Assembly (NCBI GenBank): GCA_973895155.1
Contig: OZ316897.1
Coordinates: 868,001-932,000, forward strand
Length of the DNA stretch: 64,000 nt
Direction of reading: 5' to 3'
From: Marsupella aquatica
Lineage: Eukaryota > Marchantiophyta
The notes under the pieces were generated by a model. It was not told the origin of the DNA. It made no database searches and saw only the letters and a program-made list of their open reading frames with translations. This document shows, in pieces, positions 20,811 to 32,896 of this stretch (position 1 is the stretch's first letter; every line of letters starts with the position of its first letter). A program made the position numbers and the translations under genes.

Positions 20811-22021
20811 CTTTAGCATTCATCTCACGCTATTCTAACTGTAGATGTGTCTGACATTCTTACAGCTGAAGATTAATTCAAAAAGGAAAAGCAAAGTGGT
20901 TCCGGCTGTCACTTATAATTCTGCGGGGGAGGTTATTGTTCCCTCAGCTGAAATCCCTTATGTGTTTAAGAATTTTGTGCTTGCTGCAATTGATAAGTAC
21001 AATCGGCTGAGGTCCTTAGGCGAGGGCACAGCAGAAGCGTTTGAACAAACATGGAAAAATGCAGACAGGGATTCTTTTCCCTACTATCTCCATGTTGGTG
21101 ATGTTCAAATTTTGGATTCTTTTGTTCAGCCAAGGGCTTACAGCCTTGCGGTTGCGGATATTCCGTATGGTTTTAATGCTCCTGGTTCGGAGTTTGATGA
21201 AGTGGCCTTCACAGAAAAGGACATTTTAGACATGTTGACAAGTTTCTCAAAGATGACGACCGCTAAGCAGTGGAGGTTTGTTGTGATCCATTCACTACAA
21301 CAAACGCATATGGTGATGTCTGCACTGGAGAGTGTATGCAACTATGGGGTCGAGGCTAGAATCTGGGAGAAGACTAACATTCATGAGCGTCCCGCTGGAG
21401 TTCGATTGGCGTGGGGTTTTGAGAACTGGTCGATAGGTTTCTATAGCGAGGAAGGCATTCGGAACATGAACATGTACAATTTCCAACCGGATGAGTCTCG
21501 CGTCAATATCATCAAGGTTCCATGTGTAACCAAGAAGTCCATTGATCCGTTGGGATTTGTTGTGAACCCATATCAGAAGCCTGTTGGTTTAGGGGCTTGG
21601 TTTGTTTCCCATTTCTCTGAGAAAGAGGATTGGGTTATTGATCTTTGTTGTGGAACCGGATCGACATTAGCTGCTACGCTCCTCAATTCTCGCCAGGGTT
21701 GTGCTGTTGATAAGAGTTCTGCGCAGATTGGTTTTGTAAAATCCCGGATCATGATTCTGGAGTCAAACTGGAATTTATATGAAGAATCCCAGATTGAAGG
21801 GCACGGCGTTGAAGGTCATGAGATTCAACCACCAATTGCAGGCCAATTGGGTGTACTCGGGACATCGACTTACGTAGTTGAGGTCGTGAAGGAGACCGAA
21901 GAGGAACAAGAAGAAACTGAGGAAGAGCCTCCCAGAACACCAAATGAGGATGATCTCAACGACATGTTATTAGATTAGTTGCGTGTGCTCGTTAGGATAA
22001 TGTCAATCACCAATGAAGTTG

Positions 22022-22163
22022 TCGATAAATTTATCAACTTCTGTATTCCATGAGGAAGAACCTTTGTCACATTTATTAATGCGATAAATTTATCGGACTT
22101 TGCATATATCAGACTGTCGCGGTGTTCCTGCTGAGGGAATGGAGTTGTCGATAATCTTATCGG
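22022..22163 (+). repeat. Palindrome copies between the convergent MT genes (3 copies)
   Basis: Cores at 22022-22037, 22081-22096 and 22148-22163, placed between the methyltransferase stop (21978) and the end of the convergent transposase gene (22305). The first is followed by GTATTCC, the others by GCATAT and GCATTG. Confidence 0.85.
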
Positions 22164-23833
22164 ACAGCATTGTATTCTCTAACTGGTTTGTCATTGCAAT
22201 TATTTAAAAAAAGATATCATTATAGCTGCGGAGTACATAGTCCCAGAACGATAACCATTGTACATATTCATGGGAATGATAACCATTATAACTTAAACCT
22301 GAAACTAGCTTCGACTATTAACGACTACAGTCTCCATTGCATTTTGAATGATTCGTCTTGTTTGTATAGGGAGAGTACTATTTGCCAATAACGCAAAGTT
22401 ATACGCATAAATGGCAGTTTCTGATAGGGATAATTCATCCTCCAGTACTTTGCTAGACGAAGCCTCTTTCTCCGGATAATATCTGCCTTCAATTGCAGAC
22501 TCTTCCTCCGAATCCATTGCATACCAAGTGATTTTAATCCGCTCCGGGATGTCGTTAATTCTTGTGAGAATCTCAGTCACTTTTGCCATCCAGAATGGTC
22601 TTCCCTTGGGATCCTGATGGGCTGCTACACATATCATTGCAAATTTAGTATTCACCTCTAGATCCTTGAAGTCTCCAATTTCCGTGACTTTTCTTCGACT
22701 TTCGGAATACATGACTGTCCTCACACCCGCTACTTTATCAACCAAGCTAGGTTCCATTGCTGCTTCCATAGGATTACTCGGAAGTTATCTCTGTACGTTT
22801 ACCTTGGGCCAACTCCAATCAAAACTCCATTGTGCAGGTTTCAGGTGGTGCTGAATCACTTCTTTTTGTTTGTCAAAAAAACGACCCCACCATAGACGAT
22901 CTGCATCGTCAAAGTAATTGAATCCATCTTCAATTGCTCTTCGATATTTTTGAAGAGTTGACAAATAACTTTGAGCCGCCCGCTCATCTTGTTCCTCAGC
23001 ATCATTCTCTTGCTCTTCATTGTCTCCTATCGCTCCCGTGGCCGACTTCAATGCCATTTGTGGTGCGACCCACATTCCAGATGATGGAATGTACCGAACA
23101 AAATCCACCGTCTCCCCCCAATCGATTGTCGTTGAAAGATGTTTGGCATGGAATACGGACCGAGCACTTCCATCTTCGAGTACTCTAGTAATCCAAAATT
23201 GTTTTTGAGCACTTATGCCGTGGAGAGTACGTAGAACCTGACCATCCATATCCTTGTCATTTGCTTGATCCTTGTCTGACACAAATTTCTTGAAATCGGC
23301 AACCTCGTCGACGAAAAATATCTTTGCCGTAGGATTGTAGGATTCCTCTATGATTGCTGAAAGAGTGTCCAACCGGAAACTCGGGGGCCTCAGTATATAG
23401 AGACCCCCATATCACGCTCGACGTTTTGGACCCTTGCACCCCTAACTTATTAAGTAAATTTTTTATTTCCCCTTCCCTATCATACTTAGAAGAATTCCAA
23501 ATCCTAACATTTTGACCCCTAAAAATAGTTAAGTAAAGTTTTGTTGTGAATTAAACACCCCTTAGTAAGAAAAGAAAAGTTCATTCAAATGCGCACCTTA
23601 TCTGGGTCTTTGTCAAGCTTATTTGAACCCTAATGTGCTCCTTAGGCATCCATATCTCATGGAAAACTGATAGTATATAGTGTTGATGCTTCCACTAAGA
23701 ATACCAATTCTAGTAGAAGCTTCAGCAATATACAGTATGAGTTATTCATATTGCAATCTGCTGTGCTTGTCTGATGTGAAAGGTAGGTATACCAAAAAGG
23801 AATTGAGTCAAGAATCTGAATGGTGAGTGTCCG

Positions 23834-23891
23834 TGGCAGAGGGGAATTGAACCCCTGATTGAGCAAGAAGCTCAAGTATCCAAATCTGCCA
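23834..23891 (-). other. tRNA-like hairpin set without a D-arm
   Basis: On the minus strand a 58-nt segment can form a 7-bp acceptor stem (TGGCAGA with TCTGCCA), a 5-bp anticodon-type stem (TTGAG/CTCAA) with a 7-nt loop CTTCTTG, and a 5-bp T-arm (AGGGG/CCCCT) around TTCAATT. There is no D-arm and position 37 is T, so a working nuclear tRNA is unlikely. It could be a tRNA-derived relic. Confidence 0.3.
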
Positions 23892-23964
23892 CCCCCTAGC
23901 CTATTCCCCTAACCTATCCCCTATACATACTAAAACCACTACCATGACTATTGATGCATGAAAA

Positions 23965-26900
23965 TCATTCAACTCTAGACATGGTCTCCAAATAAGTATC
24001 CAAAGCTTGTTTATCAACTCGATCTATCACATACACTAAACCAATCCCTTGTTTCATGGTTAAAGTAACATTAGTCATCACCATTTCTATATCAATCCAT
24101 TGTAAATCAGTTGTATCATAAGTGAATTCAACTTTGCTTGAGCTTGTTGGCTTATACCAATTGAACAAGAACTGACAAATACTCCCTACGTGTCCATGAG
24201 GAGGTGTTGGTCTGTCAAGCAAATCAATAGCAGATCTCACTCTAGTCCATTGTCCTTTAACTTTTTGTCTCATCATCATAATCCGACCAAGCCAAAATTC
24301 TTTCTTTGCTTGCACTACTGGCTCTTGAATCCTAGATTTACCTCTTCCCTTACCTTTCCCCTTTTTTGATCTTGTAGAAGGGCCTGTATCATTAGCACTT
24401 TCAAATGCTACTCCACAATCACTCCCAACATCAACAAAACAAGTCACAGTATTCGGATCACATTGTTTCCTCTTACCAAGATTATAGTATGCCACTTGCT
24501 TCACCCTTGTCAGCCTATCTTTAGACAAATGAGGGTTGCCCACTAGTTGACTCACCAAAGTTGATTTGTAAATTGTTCTGCCCTCATATGTAACTGTAGG
24601 CAAAACCTTCTTCTTTTCCTGTAGAGGGCTCTGAAAAGACTGTGTAAACTCAGCTACAACAGAAGACAACACATGACGAACCTCATGCCCCAAAGTATCT
24701 ACCTCCACAGAATGAGGTTCTGGTATGTCTAACTCAACCCCATCCTGCAAAACATCATCAGGAATGGTTAGCTCATCTGTCAACCATGCATCAATTCGAT
24801 TTAGATCTTCCTCAGGGTCTTCAAATTCATGAAAATCTCCTTCTGGACGAGGTCCAATTGGAGATCTGTGCTCTACATGCTCTTCAGAATCGTCAACAAT
24901 AACTGCCTCTGCTATTATAGCTGAATCTGGCCATGTCTGAACTTCCACATCCCAAGGGTGAGTCCACCATCGCTTTCTTGCTGCTAGCAGATCACTTCTG
25001 GGAGACATTTGTAACCTTCTAAGAAACTCTCTTGCTTCTTCAAAACCTTCTTTCAAGGCTGCAACCACCAACTCATTAGTTTGCACTTTAGAGTAATCAA
25101 AAAGATTAGGTGCATCTTCACCTTCAAGTAAAGGATGAAGCTTGGCCCATACATGATCTTGCTTTTTATGTGATCGAGCTACTTTCAAGCCCTCTGGTCC
25201 ACATTCTAATCCAGCAAGACGATTTAACCCAACAGCACTGTCCAACAAGGAGCCAAAATCATAATTCCTCTCATGGCCACTCATTCCACCTACTTTGCTG
25301 AAAAATATCTCACAACAATCAGAACCTAACTCATGAAATGGAATACACAAGTGAGAAAACTTATCACGAAATGCACATATAAGCAATACAATAAATTGAC
25401 ATGACATGTTAACATCATGAAAAGCCTGGATTGAAATCATATTTCTCTCTATATGTGAAACAACATTTCCACCTACAGCATGATCACCATACCTCAACCA
25501 CAACCTCCACAATCGAAAGAACCAAGAAACTTTGCCTGCCAGCTTCACTCTAGTCCTCAGGTCATGTCTCTGGGAGTAGAAAATGTCAATATAGTCTGCA
25601 CAAATCTGCAGATACAACTCTGTCCCCGAACTTCGTTCATGCAACAGATCAATTCTTCCATGCAGATCTGCTAAACAGTCATGCACCTTTTCTGATGCTA
25701 TCCTTTGGGGACCAGCCCAGATTTGACGGTCGGATCTGTTCACATCATCCCAATTCAATCCATGTTGATAGATTGGATAGTTATTGTACACATTACAAAC
25801 ATGAAATAGGGAAGCATGTTGGTCTCCAAGTGCCATTATTGAGGACACTCGATCTAGTGGGTTAATCAACTTTTTCCCATTGTGAGGCTGGTCTTGATCA
25901 CCAAAACCATACAGGTCCCCATTAGGCAATATGGCAACTGAGTAAGGCCATCCTTCCCACCCTACAGAAAACCTAGGGTAAGACCCATTAGCTCCTCTGT
26001 AATCTTCTAACATCAATTTCCTGCGCCTTGCATCACCATCACTAGCATGCCCAAGCAAAGGACCTACAGAGTCTCTGCAATGCAGATCCCAAGATTCTTT
26101 CAATTGCTTCCAGTGCTCTCTAACCCATTATGCCTTGAACTTGTTACATGTTGATATAGCACAGAGGGCCAACTTTGGCATTCCAACATGCAATGGATTC
26201 ACAATGACAACTCTAGCATACATTCCCTTGTTAAAATCCTCAAATGTATTTACAATCTTGTTATAGCCATCCTCACCATCACCTACAAGAATTTCTAATC
26301 CAAATTCACAGGTATGCCCATCCTTATGGCCACAAAAACCAATCAGAGTGTCATATTTGGCCTCCCACCTGCAGAGAGCCAATTTCAAATGAAAACCAAG
26401 TCAATTTCAAAGAATTGGTAAAACTATGCATCACAAATAATCTTCACCTTCAATTGCATCATTATGTGCTATAATATGCAAACATACCTTGGGCTTTCCT
26501 TGATCCTAGTTTCATCCTCTGCAAGCATGACAGGTACATGTCCTTCAATTCCCAACATCTCCTTTGCAGTAGACAGAATTCGAGCCACCTCCTTGAATGT
26601 TTCTGGCCTAATTCCAACACGAAATTGAACAAATTTTGCTCTATCTCGTTTTAGTGTCTTCAGGCTTGGCCCAGCTAAGTTCCTTGCAAAAACATGGGCC
26701 ACCTGCCGGCCCTCATATTGAAACATAGCCTGAGCTATGGCTTTTGTTTTCTGACTATAACGAAACCCCCTTGCACTTCTCTCCAAATTTCTACCTACAT
26801 CTTTCAGAAAATCCCACAGACCTTCTTTTCCACCAAATGCACCATTCCTATGACCATTGACTATACTCCTTAGGAAAAGTCTCAAATCTTTTCTGTCTGC

Positions 26901-28544
26901 AGCTACTCCTAACAGTTCTTGCAATTTTCTCTTCCTAGTACTAAGGGCACACACTTTCTGAGTTTGTAATGCCAACAACCATCTCTCTTTTCTTCTCTTG
27001 ACATTGAGACCATGCATCTGTGTGGTCAACTCTGGACGTGTCAAGTAGCATGCATTCAAACCACCCTCTGTGCTTCTTTCCCCTCTCTTTGCTAAAGCCT
27101 TCGCTTCCTTGTGCACCCGCCCACGAAAGTCATCTTCTAGTGTTATAGCATGACATCTACTGCAAGTTAAGTTCAGAAACCCCCCACCATACAAGGACAG
27201 CCTACAACATTGTTTATGCCTAAATAGTCCTTCTATATGTACAATAGAATTTGTATTAGGATTGTAGACATCAACAGAGACTGTGGCATTTACATCCCAT
27301 ACATGTCCTCCATGCTGATCCTGTAAGATACCCTTCACAACATACTTCACATTCTTCCACTGTACATATTCATCCCATATTCCCCAACAGAGCAAACTTA
27401 GGCCCATATCAATGTCTACAGACCCACCTGTGCCAGAGCTGCTGCTTGCATTGGAAGCATCCTCCTTGAAGAATTTTAAAATTGAATTCTGTGAAGGATG
27501 TTGATCCCTCTCATCTGGCTTCCTTGGTCTGCCCCTCTTTCCAGATCTCAATGCAAGTTCAGCAGTATTCTCTCTGGCTTCAACTACATCCAGGTGACCC
27601 CGACTGACCAAGTGTGTCCTCAGGTTGTGATCCAAAGTCCCCTTCTTACAAACCAGATCCATGATTGCCCCACAAACCTTACACCTGACCTTATACAGGA
27701 ACCACTTGTTTGCATTATTGGCTAAACCAGGCACAGGGGGCACATGAAATAGCTCATCATCACCTCCACACTCAGCATTCAAATTCTGTACTATCTCTAG
27801 GCCAGTTGCTATGGCCCCCTCATAATCAAACTCAGGCTTTTGTGCAAGATCTGAGGGCTTCACTCCAATCATAGCAATTCCCCTTCTCCTACAGTAATTG
27901 TCTTTGTGTTTAGCAAAGGCAAGGTGCTTGGTCTTAAAATTGCTAAACAGATTAGCAATTGACTTCTTATCTTGGGAATTGTCTGCCCTCCCATAGATAA
28001 CTCTGCACTCAAGACACTCTAAATGGCCTCTCACATCCTGTCCTTCATCCCACGTACGAATTCTCCAATTATGATTTTCATAACCATTCTTTTGAACCCA
28101 CTTCTCTAGTCTTATAAATTCATCATTCCAAACTTTGACAGCTGCCTTAGACATAAGAATAGACTCAAAAGAAGCTCTCACAGGGGGAGCTTCTTGCAGT
28201 TGTTCACCTTGGGAAGAGTCCATTGCAACTGATTGGGTGACAGCAACAGAAACCGATGGGAACTCTGTCCCAACAGTCGGCAAGGATCCAATTTGTTCAA
28301 TGACAACAACTTTCCCATCCAATTCAGACAGCTCAGTCATTTTCTCACTCTTGACCTTCATTCGACCAGGAAGCCTATAATCCCAGAAATCAAAATCAAA
28401 ATCAACCAAATCAGGAATTCGATTTCGAAAATCAGCTAAAGTTTGACCTTCTTTGAACGCCAACACAGCTATTGGTTCTTCATCTTTCCCATAAGTCACC
28501 ACATCCCTTTTTTTGTGCAATAGTTTTACAAACTGGGTAGCCAT
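23965..28544 (-). pseudogene. Element A transposase (RNase H-like), one in-frame stop
   Basis: Exon 1 is 28544-26488 (start ATG 28544). It holds a Cys/His finger (CKVCGAIMDLVCKKG then HNLRTHLVSRGH), an AT-hook-like GRPRKP, a perfect PIP-box shape QNSILKFF (27492-27469), and ends at the first catalytic block MLAEDETRIKESPR. The donor is GTATGT. Exon 2 starts at 26368 (WEAKYDTLIGFCG), giving an unbroken SPR-WEAKYD junction. A TAA at 26128-26130 follows NKFKA, and the same frame then continues to 23965 with GHASDGDARRRKLML, KLINPLDRVSS, DDVNRSDRQIWAGPQRI and GSDCCEIFFSKVGG. This set of blocks is found in widely scattered eukaryotic transposase-like proteins. I cannot place it firmly in hAT, P or KDZ; the 8-bp TSD fits all three. 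Confidence 0.7.
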
Positions 28545-28769
28545 TTCAATGAATTGGTTCAAGTAGGTTAAAGTATCAAGGGTTCTAAATACATTCACAG
28601 ATACATAATGGACCTGCCATACACAATGAACCTGTCATACAACACAGTAAACAACACAATATGAAGCAAATTAGACATTGTTCAAAAAACCTTTTCAAAA
28701 CCAGCTTTTAAGAAGACCCAAACAAAAACTTGCTGGTCATTGTTCACATGTGATTAGTCTAGTGAAACT

Positions 28770-29495
28770 CTAAGAAGTATGAGGCTGCATAGGAACTAGT
28801 TCACCCTCAGCTATTCTATGCCTATGACAATAAATGAAACGCCAGCCTTCCACATCCCAGTGGTCCCTGCCCTTCACACACCTCCTAACTTGGTGTTTCA
28901 CTCCCCCAGTTGTCTCATCATGACACCAACTTTGAGGGCACCTACGACACTGGACAAAGTCCTTAATCCCATCCTTGTACACTTTACAATACTCACAAAA
29001 GTGCCTTGGGCACATTAGGCTCTTTGGATTCCCTGGCTGAGACCTTTGAGGCAGTGCTGCAACCATAAGCAACACCCTAAGGCAACCAGGGTGGTAATGA
29101 GAAAAGCAATCGGGGTGGGCACAATGGAGCACAAGAGATTCATTTTCTATGGGGTGCTCAAATCTGCCAATGAGTCCACAAGCAAAGCATCTAGCTTTGC
29201 CAGCAGCACATAGTTGACAAACCCATGGTGACGTCCAGTCATTGTTTTCAGGCAGTGTGACAGGAGTGCAAGCAGGCCCATGTATACCTTCTCCACCAAC
29301 AAAGTGAAAATGTCTACTACAAGGCCCATCACAAAATACCACATCATCTGTCTCATCACAAAAGAAACAACAAGGAGGATCCATGCGGTGGTGCTCCTTG
29401 TGGGAAAATATGTCAATCCTGGGCACATTAGAAGCCATCTCTGCTTGTTGGATAAGTTGCTGGATAGTGGATTTACCTATGCACACCACATTCAT
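28770..29495 (-). CDS. Multi-PHD-finger protein of element A, EDM2-like
   Basis: ATG at 29495, 241 residues. The first finger begins CCFFCDETDDVVFCDGPCSRHFHF and continues to WVCQLC. A second follows (CFACGLIG...CAHPDCFSHYHPGC). A third is CPRHFCEYCKVYKDG...CRRCPQSWCHD. The C-terminus reads DVEGWRFIYCHRHRIAEGEL. PHD fingers read histone tails. The order of fingers and the closing W...IYC..H.I...L block resemble the PHD module of the plant protein EDM2, a regulator of transposon silencing, and also NSD-type proteins. It lies directly upstream of the transposase on the same strand and could be a separate gene or an upstream exon. Confidence 0.65.
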   Translation of the reverse strand: MNVVCIGKSTIQQLIQQAEMASNVPRIDIFSHKEHHRMDPPCCFFCDETDDVVFCDGPCSRHFHFVGGEGIHGPACTPVTLPENNDWTSPWVCQLCAAGKARCFACGLIGRFEHPIENESLVLHCAHPDCFSHYHPGCLRVLLMVAALPQRSQPGNPKSLMCPRHFCEYCKVYKDGIKDFVQCRRCPQSWCHDETTGGVKHQVRRCVKGRDHWDVEGWRFIYCHRHRIAEGELVPMQPHTS

Positions 29496-32400
29496 TTACT
29501 CAGCATCCATGTTGTAGCCCCTCAACATTCATTAAACACTGAATAGCCAATTGAGGTTATTGGTGCAACTACATAGCATATATCATAAACAAAAGCATAC
29601 CTTTTATTGATCTCTTATCTGACTAGCAAGAGCTGCAACAAATGGTGTATCTTGAGGCTTGCTCCTTCCACAAGGTTCACATATAAACCCTGGTATATTG
29701 CTGAAGCTTCTGAGATGCTTTGACTACATCGTAAGCCAATCCATCCTGCAAGAAGCTCAAGCCAATAAATCCCGCAAGCTCGAGTCAAGATCTAGAATAA
29801 CAATTAAATCCAAGAAGACCTAACACAAAAGATGCTTCGACTACATCGTAATTAAGCCAATCCATCTGCAAGAAGCTTGAGCCAATCAATCCTGCTAGAG
29901 TGAAGATCTATAATAACACATCCAAGAAGACCAAACACCAAAGATACAAGGAAGCGGGCAGGGAAGAACTTGAACAAACAGTAATCTTGAGAACTCTGGA
30001 AAATAGCGGCATGACATGGAAGTCTCACTATAGATCATGAAATGAACTTTCAATTCAACTTCAGCCAGAGCTAGGCCAGAGATAATATACCTTGGCAATT
30101 ATTGGCTCCAAGCTATAGACGTGGAACAAATCCTCTTGTTGGATAAGTTGCACATTCAACATAGAGCCATTCAAATGAATGTTATTCAAGATTGCATTGA
30201 ACAAAAAACCACTATGAACAATCACTGTTGAACAACTTACAGTGAGACTAATCCAATCAATTAATCAGGATTGAAACAGGAGTTGTTGAGGACGCTGCTA
30301 TGGCAAGGGCGCCTGCAATCCTACTTGCAAGAAGTAAAACACATAAGATAGACTAATCAGGCATGCAAAATCTCCAAGCAAAGAAAAATGTGAAATTGGC
30401 AATGGAGTCGATCCCACTGACATTTTCTCACAATCAGTTCCCTTCCAGCATTTTCAATCCAAATCTCATAGACAAACTGCAGGGAACTCAGAAGTGGACC
30501 ATTGAGATAGACTACAACATTTTCTACCACAGACTACAACAGACAATCGGGCTGACATTGAAAGGACAACATTTTCTACCACAGACTACAATAGACAGTC
30601 GAGCTGACATTGAAAGGACCATGAGACAACTTTCAAAGTTGACACACACAAACAAGACCTGCCCTCACCTTCACCAAGAGCCAACATGCAAGCGCAAATA
30701 GAGAACTAAGGACCAAATGTGATCGACTGTGAAGTTGACAATCAGTTCCTTCACCATTTTTGGGCATGAGACAGAGACAACTTTCACCAGCATCAGCGTA
30801 GTATGACAAACGGTGCCCCCAACAAAGCTTGATCTACCAAGTAATCAAATCACAATGAATCAAAGGAAGCAATTGAAAACTAGCAGGACAATGAAAGAGA
30901 ACTCCACCACAAGTACTTGCAGATCGAATGACAGTGCATCCTACCAAGGTCAATCAGCTCCCTGGTGCCCGGTCCAATCTCAACATGTATAGTCTTGATC
31001 GATCGATTGACCTTCAGCTTGATTGATCAATCAGCTGCTCCAACACGGCCGCTACACCAAAGACGACCCTTCAGTTGGATAGATCAGCTAGGAGCTCAAA
31101 CACAACCGCAGCACCCAACGACGACCCTTCAGCTTGATATTTCAGCTGGTTGCTCAAACACAACCGCAGCACCCAGTGGCAACCTTCACCGCAGCACCCA
31201 GCAGGACAGCCGCAGCCGTGACCTTGATCACACTCAGTCGCAACGCCCACGTTCATGCAATTGACTTCAGCCCCAACTTCAGCTACACCTCGATCATAGT
31301 TGCAATGCCCAGCTGAGCGCCCAACTTGAAGCAACACCCACAATTGCCCGATCACTTTCACTCCCAGAATGACTGCAGCTGATCAAAATCGCAGTAGATC
31401 ACGCTCGTAGCTGAACAGACTTGCAGCTGAATAGACTCGCAGCTGCCACCTAAGTTTGATCAACAGAGCCACAATGCCCATCCCATGTGTAAGCATTTCC
31501 TTCAAAAAAGCTTGAAGCAATACCCAGAAATGCCCACCGTGTGCAGCAAGCTCAGTCATTGCCGCAGCACCCAACCTGAGTCTAAGCATTTCCTTCAAGA
31601 GAAGATCAAGACCCTGAGTGCAAACTTTGTCCACTATCTACGAAGGAAGCAACACGATTGAGCAAACAACATGATTGAAGGCAGCAGCTTGCACAAGCAG
31701 CTTAAAACGAAGGAAGCATCACGATTGAAGGGAGCAGCACGAAAAGCAGGGAAGCACTCGACAAACAAAAAGGGATCAAGGAGGTCAGCCAAGAGGAAAA
31801 GTTCAAAGAAAGGGAGGAATACCTCAGTCTTCAGTTCGACCTGTGGAGTCACGCTTTCGCCCTTCGCCTTCAAGCTTGCCCCGGGCCTTCAAGCTTGCCC
31901 CGACCTTCAAGCTTGCCCCAACATTCAACTTGCCTTCAATCTCGCCCCTCTCCCTTTGCCTTCAAGCTCGCTCTCTGCCTAGCCTTTTCCAAGTGCTCCG
32001 TAAGGGATCGCAGCACATTGATTGGGAGAACCTCAATCTCCCGAGTTGCCAAAGCCTCCCACTTAGTCGACCTCAATGAGCGCCCACCTCCTTCAACTGA
32101 CCTTGCGCAACCACTGTCACCTCACATCCACCAACCTCAACGCAAGCTTGTGCAGCAGTCAATCAAACTCTCGTTCTAGCTCGCAACTTCCTTCACAGAA
32201 TGCACTACTTTCTTTAAAAAAAAACAGAGGCAACACCCAACCTTCGATGCGCAACTCATCGCGACTCATCTGTGCACTCTCGTGTGCACTTCCCTTTGCA
32301 AAGCTAAACCCTACCTCCCATCCAACGGTCCAACATTTGCCCTAAACGACTCATATTTGCCTTTGCCCTGATCGTTGGATGCCCCTCCAAATGGATGGAT

Positions 32401-32896
32401 AGATGGCCCTGCGAGATTCACCCCCTAAACACCCACAGCCATCTACAAAGAATTTGGCAGTTGCACCTGGGAGAATGGATGTCCCCGACACTTCCTACCC
32501 CAACCCTTCCCCTTCCCCCCTTGTGGTCCACCAAACCATCCACGTCCCGCCCAAAAAATTCAAATTTTGTCCCTTAGTGCTCGTCTTAAGGCCACCATGA
32601 AACCCCCATTAAGCACTATAACCTGTTTACATAAGGATGGGCCACGTGGACCAATTAAAAACAGACACGTGTTCCTCATATATGACCAGGCCAAAAATGC
32701 CCTATCTTCAACTAACAACTTATATTGAAGAAGTGGTGTTTATAATACCCCTAATATTCTTCTAAGTTGCAAGATATATTTTTCAACCCCTATAGTTCTT
32801 CAACAAAAATTCTAAAGTCTTCCGCAAAATTGAATTAAAAAACCCTATACTTTTTCGCGCGTGATGGGTCGGAAGGAAATAAGTGAGGACCCCGGG
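29496..32896. other. Non-coding right part of element A
   Basis: About 3.4 kb without a convincing gene. It contains a direct duplication of roughly 57 bp at about 30520-30630 (ACAACATTTTCTACCACAGA twice), and a degenerate repeated phrase around 31060-31200 (CGACCCTTCAGYTKGATA, CAAACACAACCGCAGCACCC). 31840-31960 repeats CTTCAAGCTTGCCCC several times. The sequence is GC-rich and repetitive, like the body of element B. Confidence 0.55.

Larger units (their letters stand above)
18487..21978 (+). pseudogene. DNA methyltransferase of element MT (N4-cytosine/N6-adenine type), three exons, slightly broken
   Basis: Exon 1 is 18487-19455 (donor GTAAGT), exon 2 19618-20689 (donor GTAAGC) and exon 3 20866-21978. 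The junctions are in phase 0. The N-terminal part is unknown; residues of about 165-300 are low-complexity Ser/Gly/Lys/Arg. Exon 2 has a segment ending WKYRIIGRNHGAQAKSEL that vaguely recalls ParB-like folds. Exon 3 holds the catalytic domain: motif IV ADIPYGF (21157-21168, Asp-Ile-Pro-Tyr where DPPY is usual) precedes motif I DLCCGTGSTL (21640-21666), the beta-class order. An acidic tail follows. Defects: TAG at codon 6 (18502-18504; restart possible at Met 18532) and a +1 frameshift near 20050-20070. The catalytic domain itself is unbroken. The product would methylate exocyclic amino groups in DNA. Confidence 0.72.
23380..32896 (-). mobile_element. Element A: 9.5-kb DNA transposon with 8-bp TSD and a PHD-finger gene
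   Basis: The left end CTCGGGGGCCTCAGTAT and the inverse right end CCCGGGGTCCTCACTTA form imperfect inverted repeats. The flanks are ACCGGAAA (23372-23379) and ACCAGAAA (32897-32904), an 8-bp duplication with one transition. Removing the element with one duplication rejoins the MT transposase frame exactly. It encodes a transposase (28544-23965) and a PHD protein (29495-28770), both on the minus strand, and has a long non-coding right part. Element B shares its terminal sequence, including ACTTATTAAGT about 60-70 nt inside the left end, and is its short relative. Confidence 0.9.

Noticed and set aside
15721-22163. CRISPR-like array from regularly spaced palindromes
   Set aside because: Spacing varies from 56 to over 1000 bp, copies vary in sequence, they lie in introns and spacers, and no cas genes are present.
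15276-22300. Endogenous giant-virus or bacterial segment because of the methyltransferase
   Set aside because: GT-AG introns, TATA boxes, transposon termini and a TSD argue for a eukaryotic transposon; no viral core genes are present.
23380-32896. Element A as a KDZ (Kyakuja-Dileera-Zisupton) element
   Set aside because: The 8-bp TSD fits, but I do not see KDZ-type motifs in the transposase; its blocks (SDGDARRRKLM, GSDCCEIFFS) belong to another set. Left unclassified.
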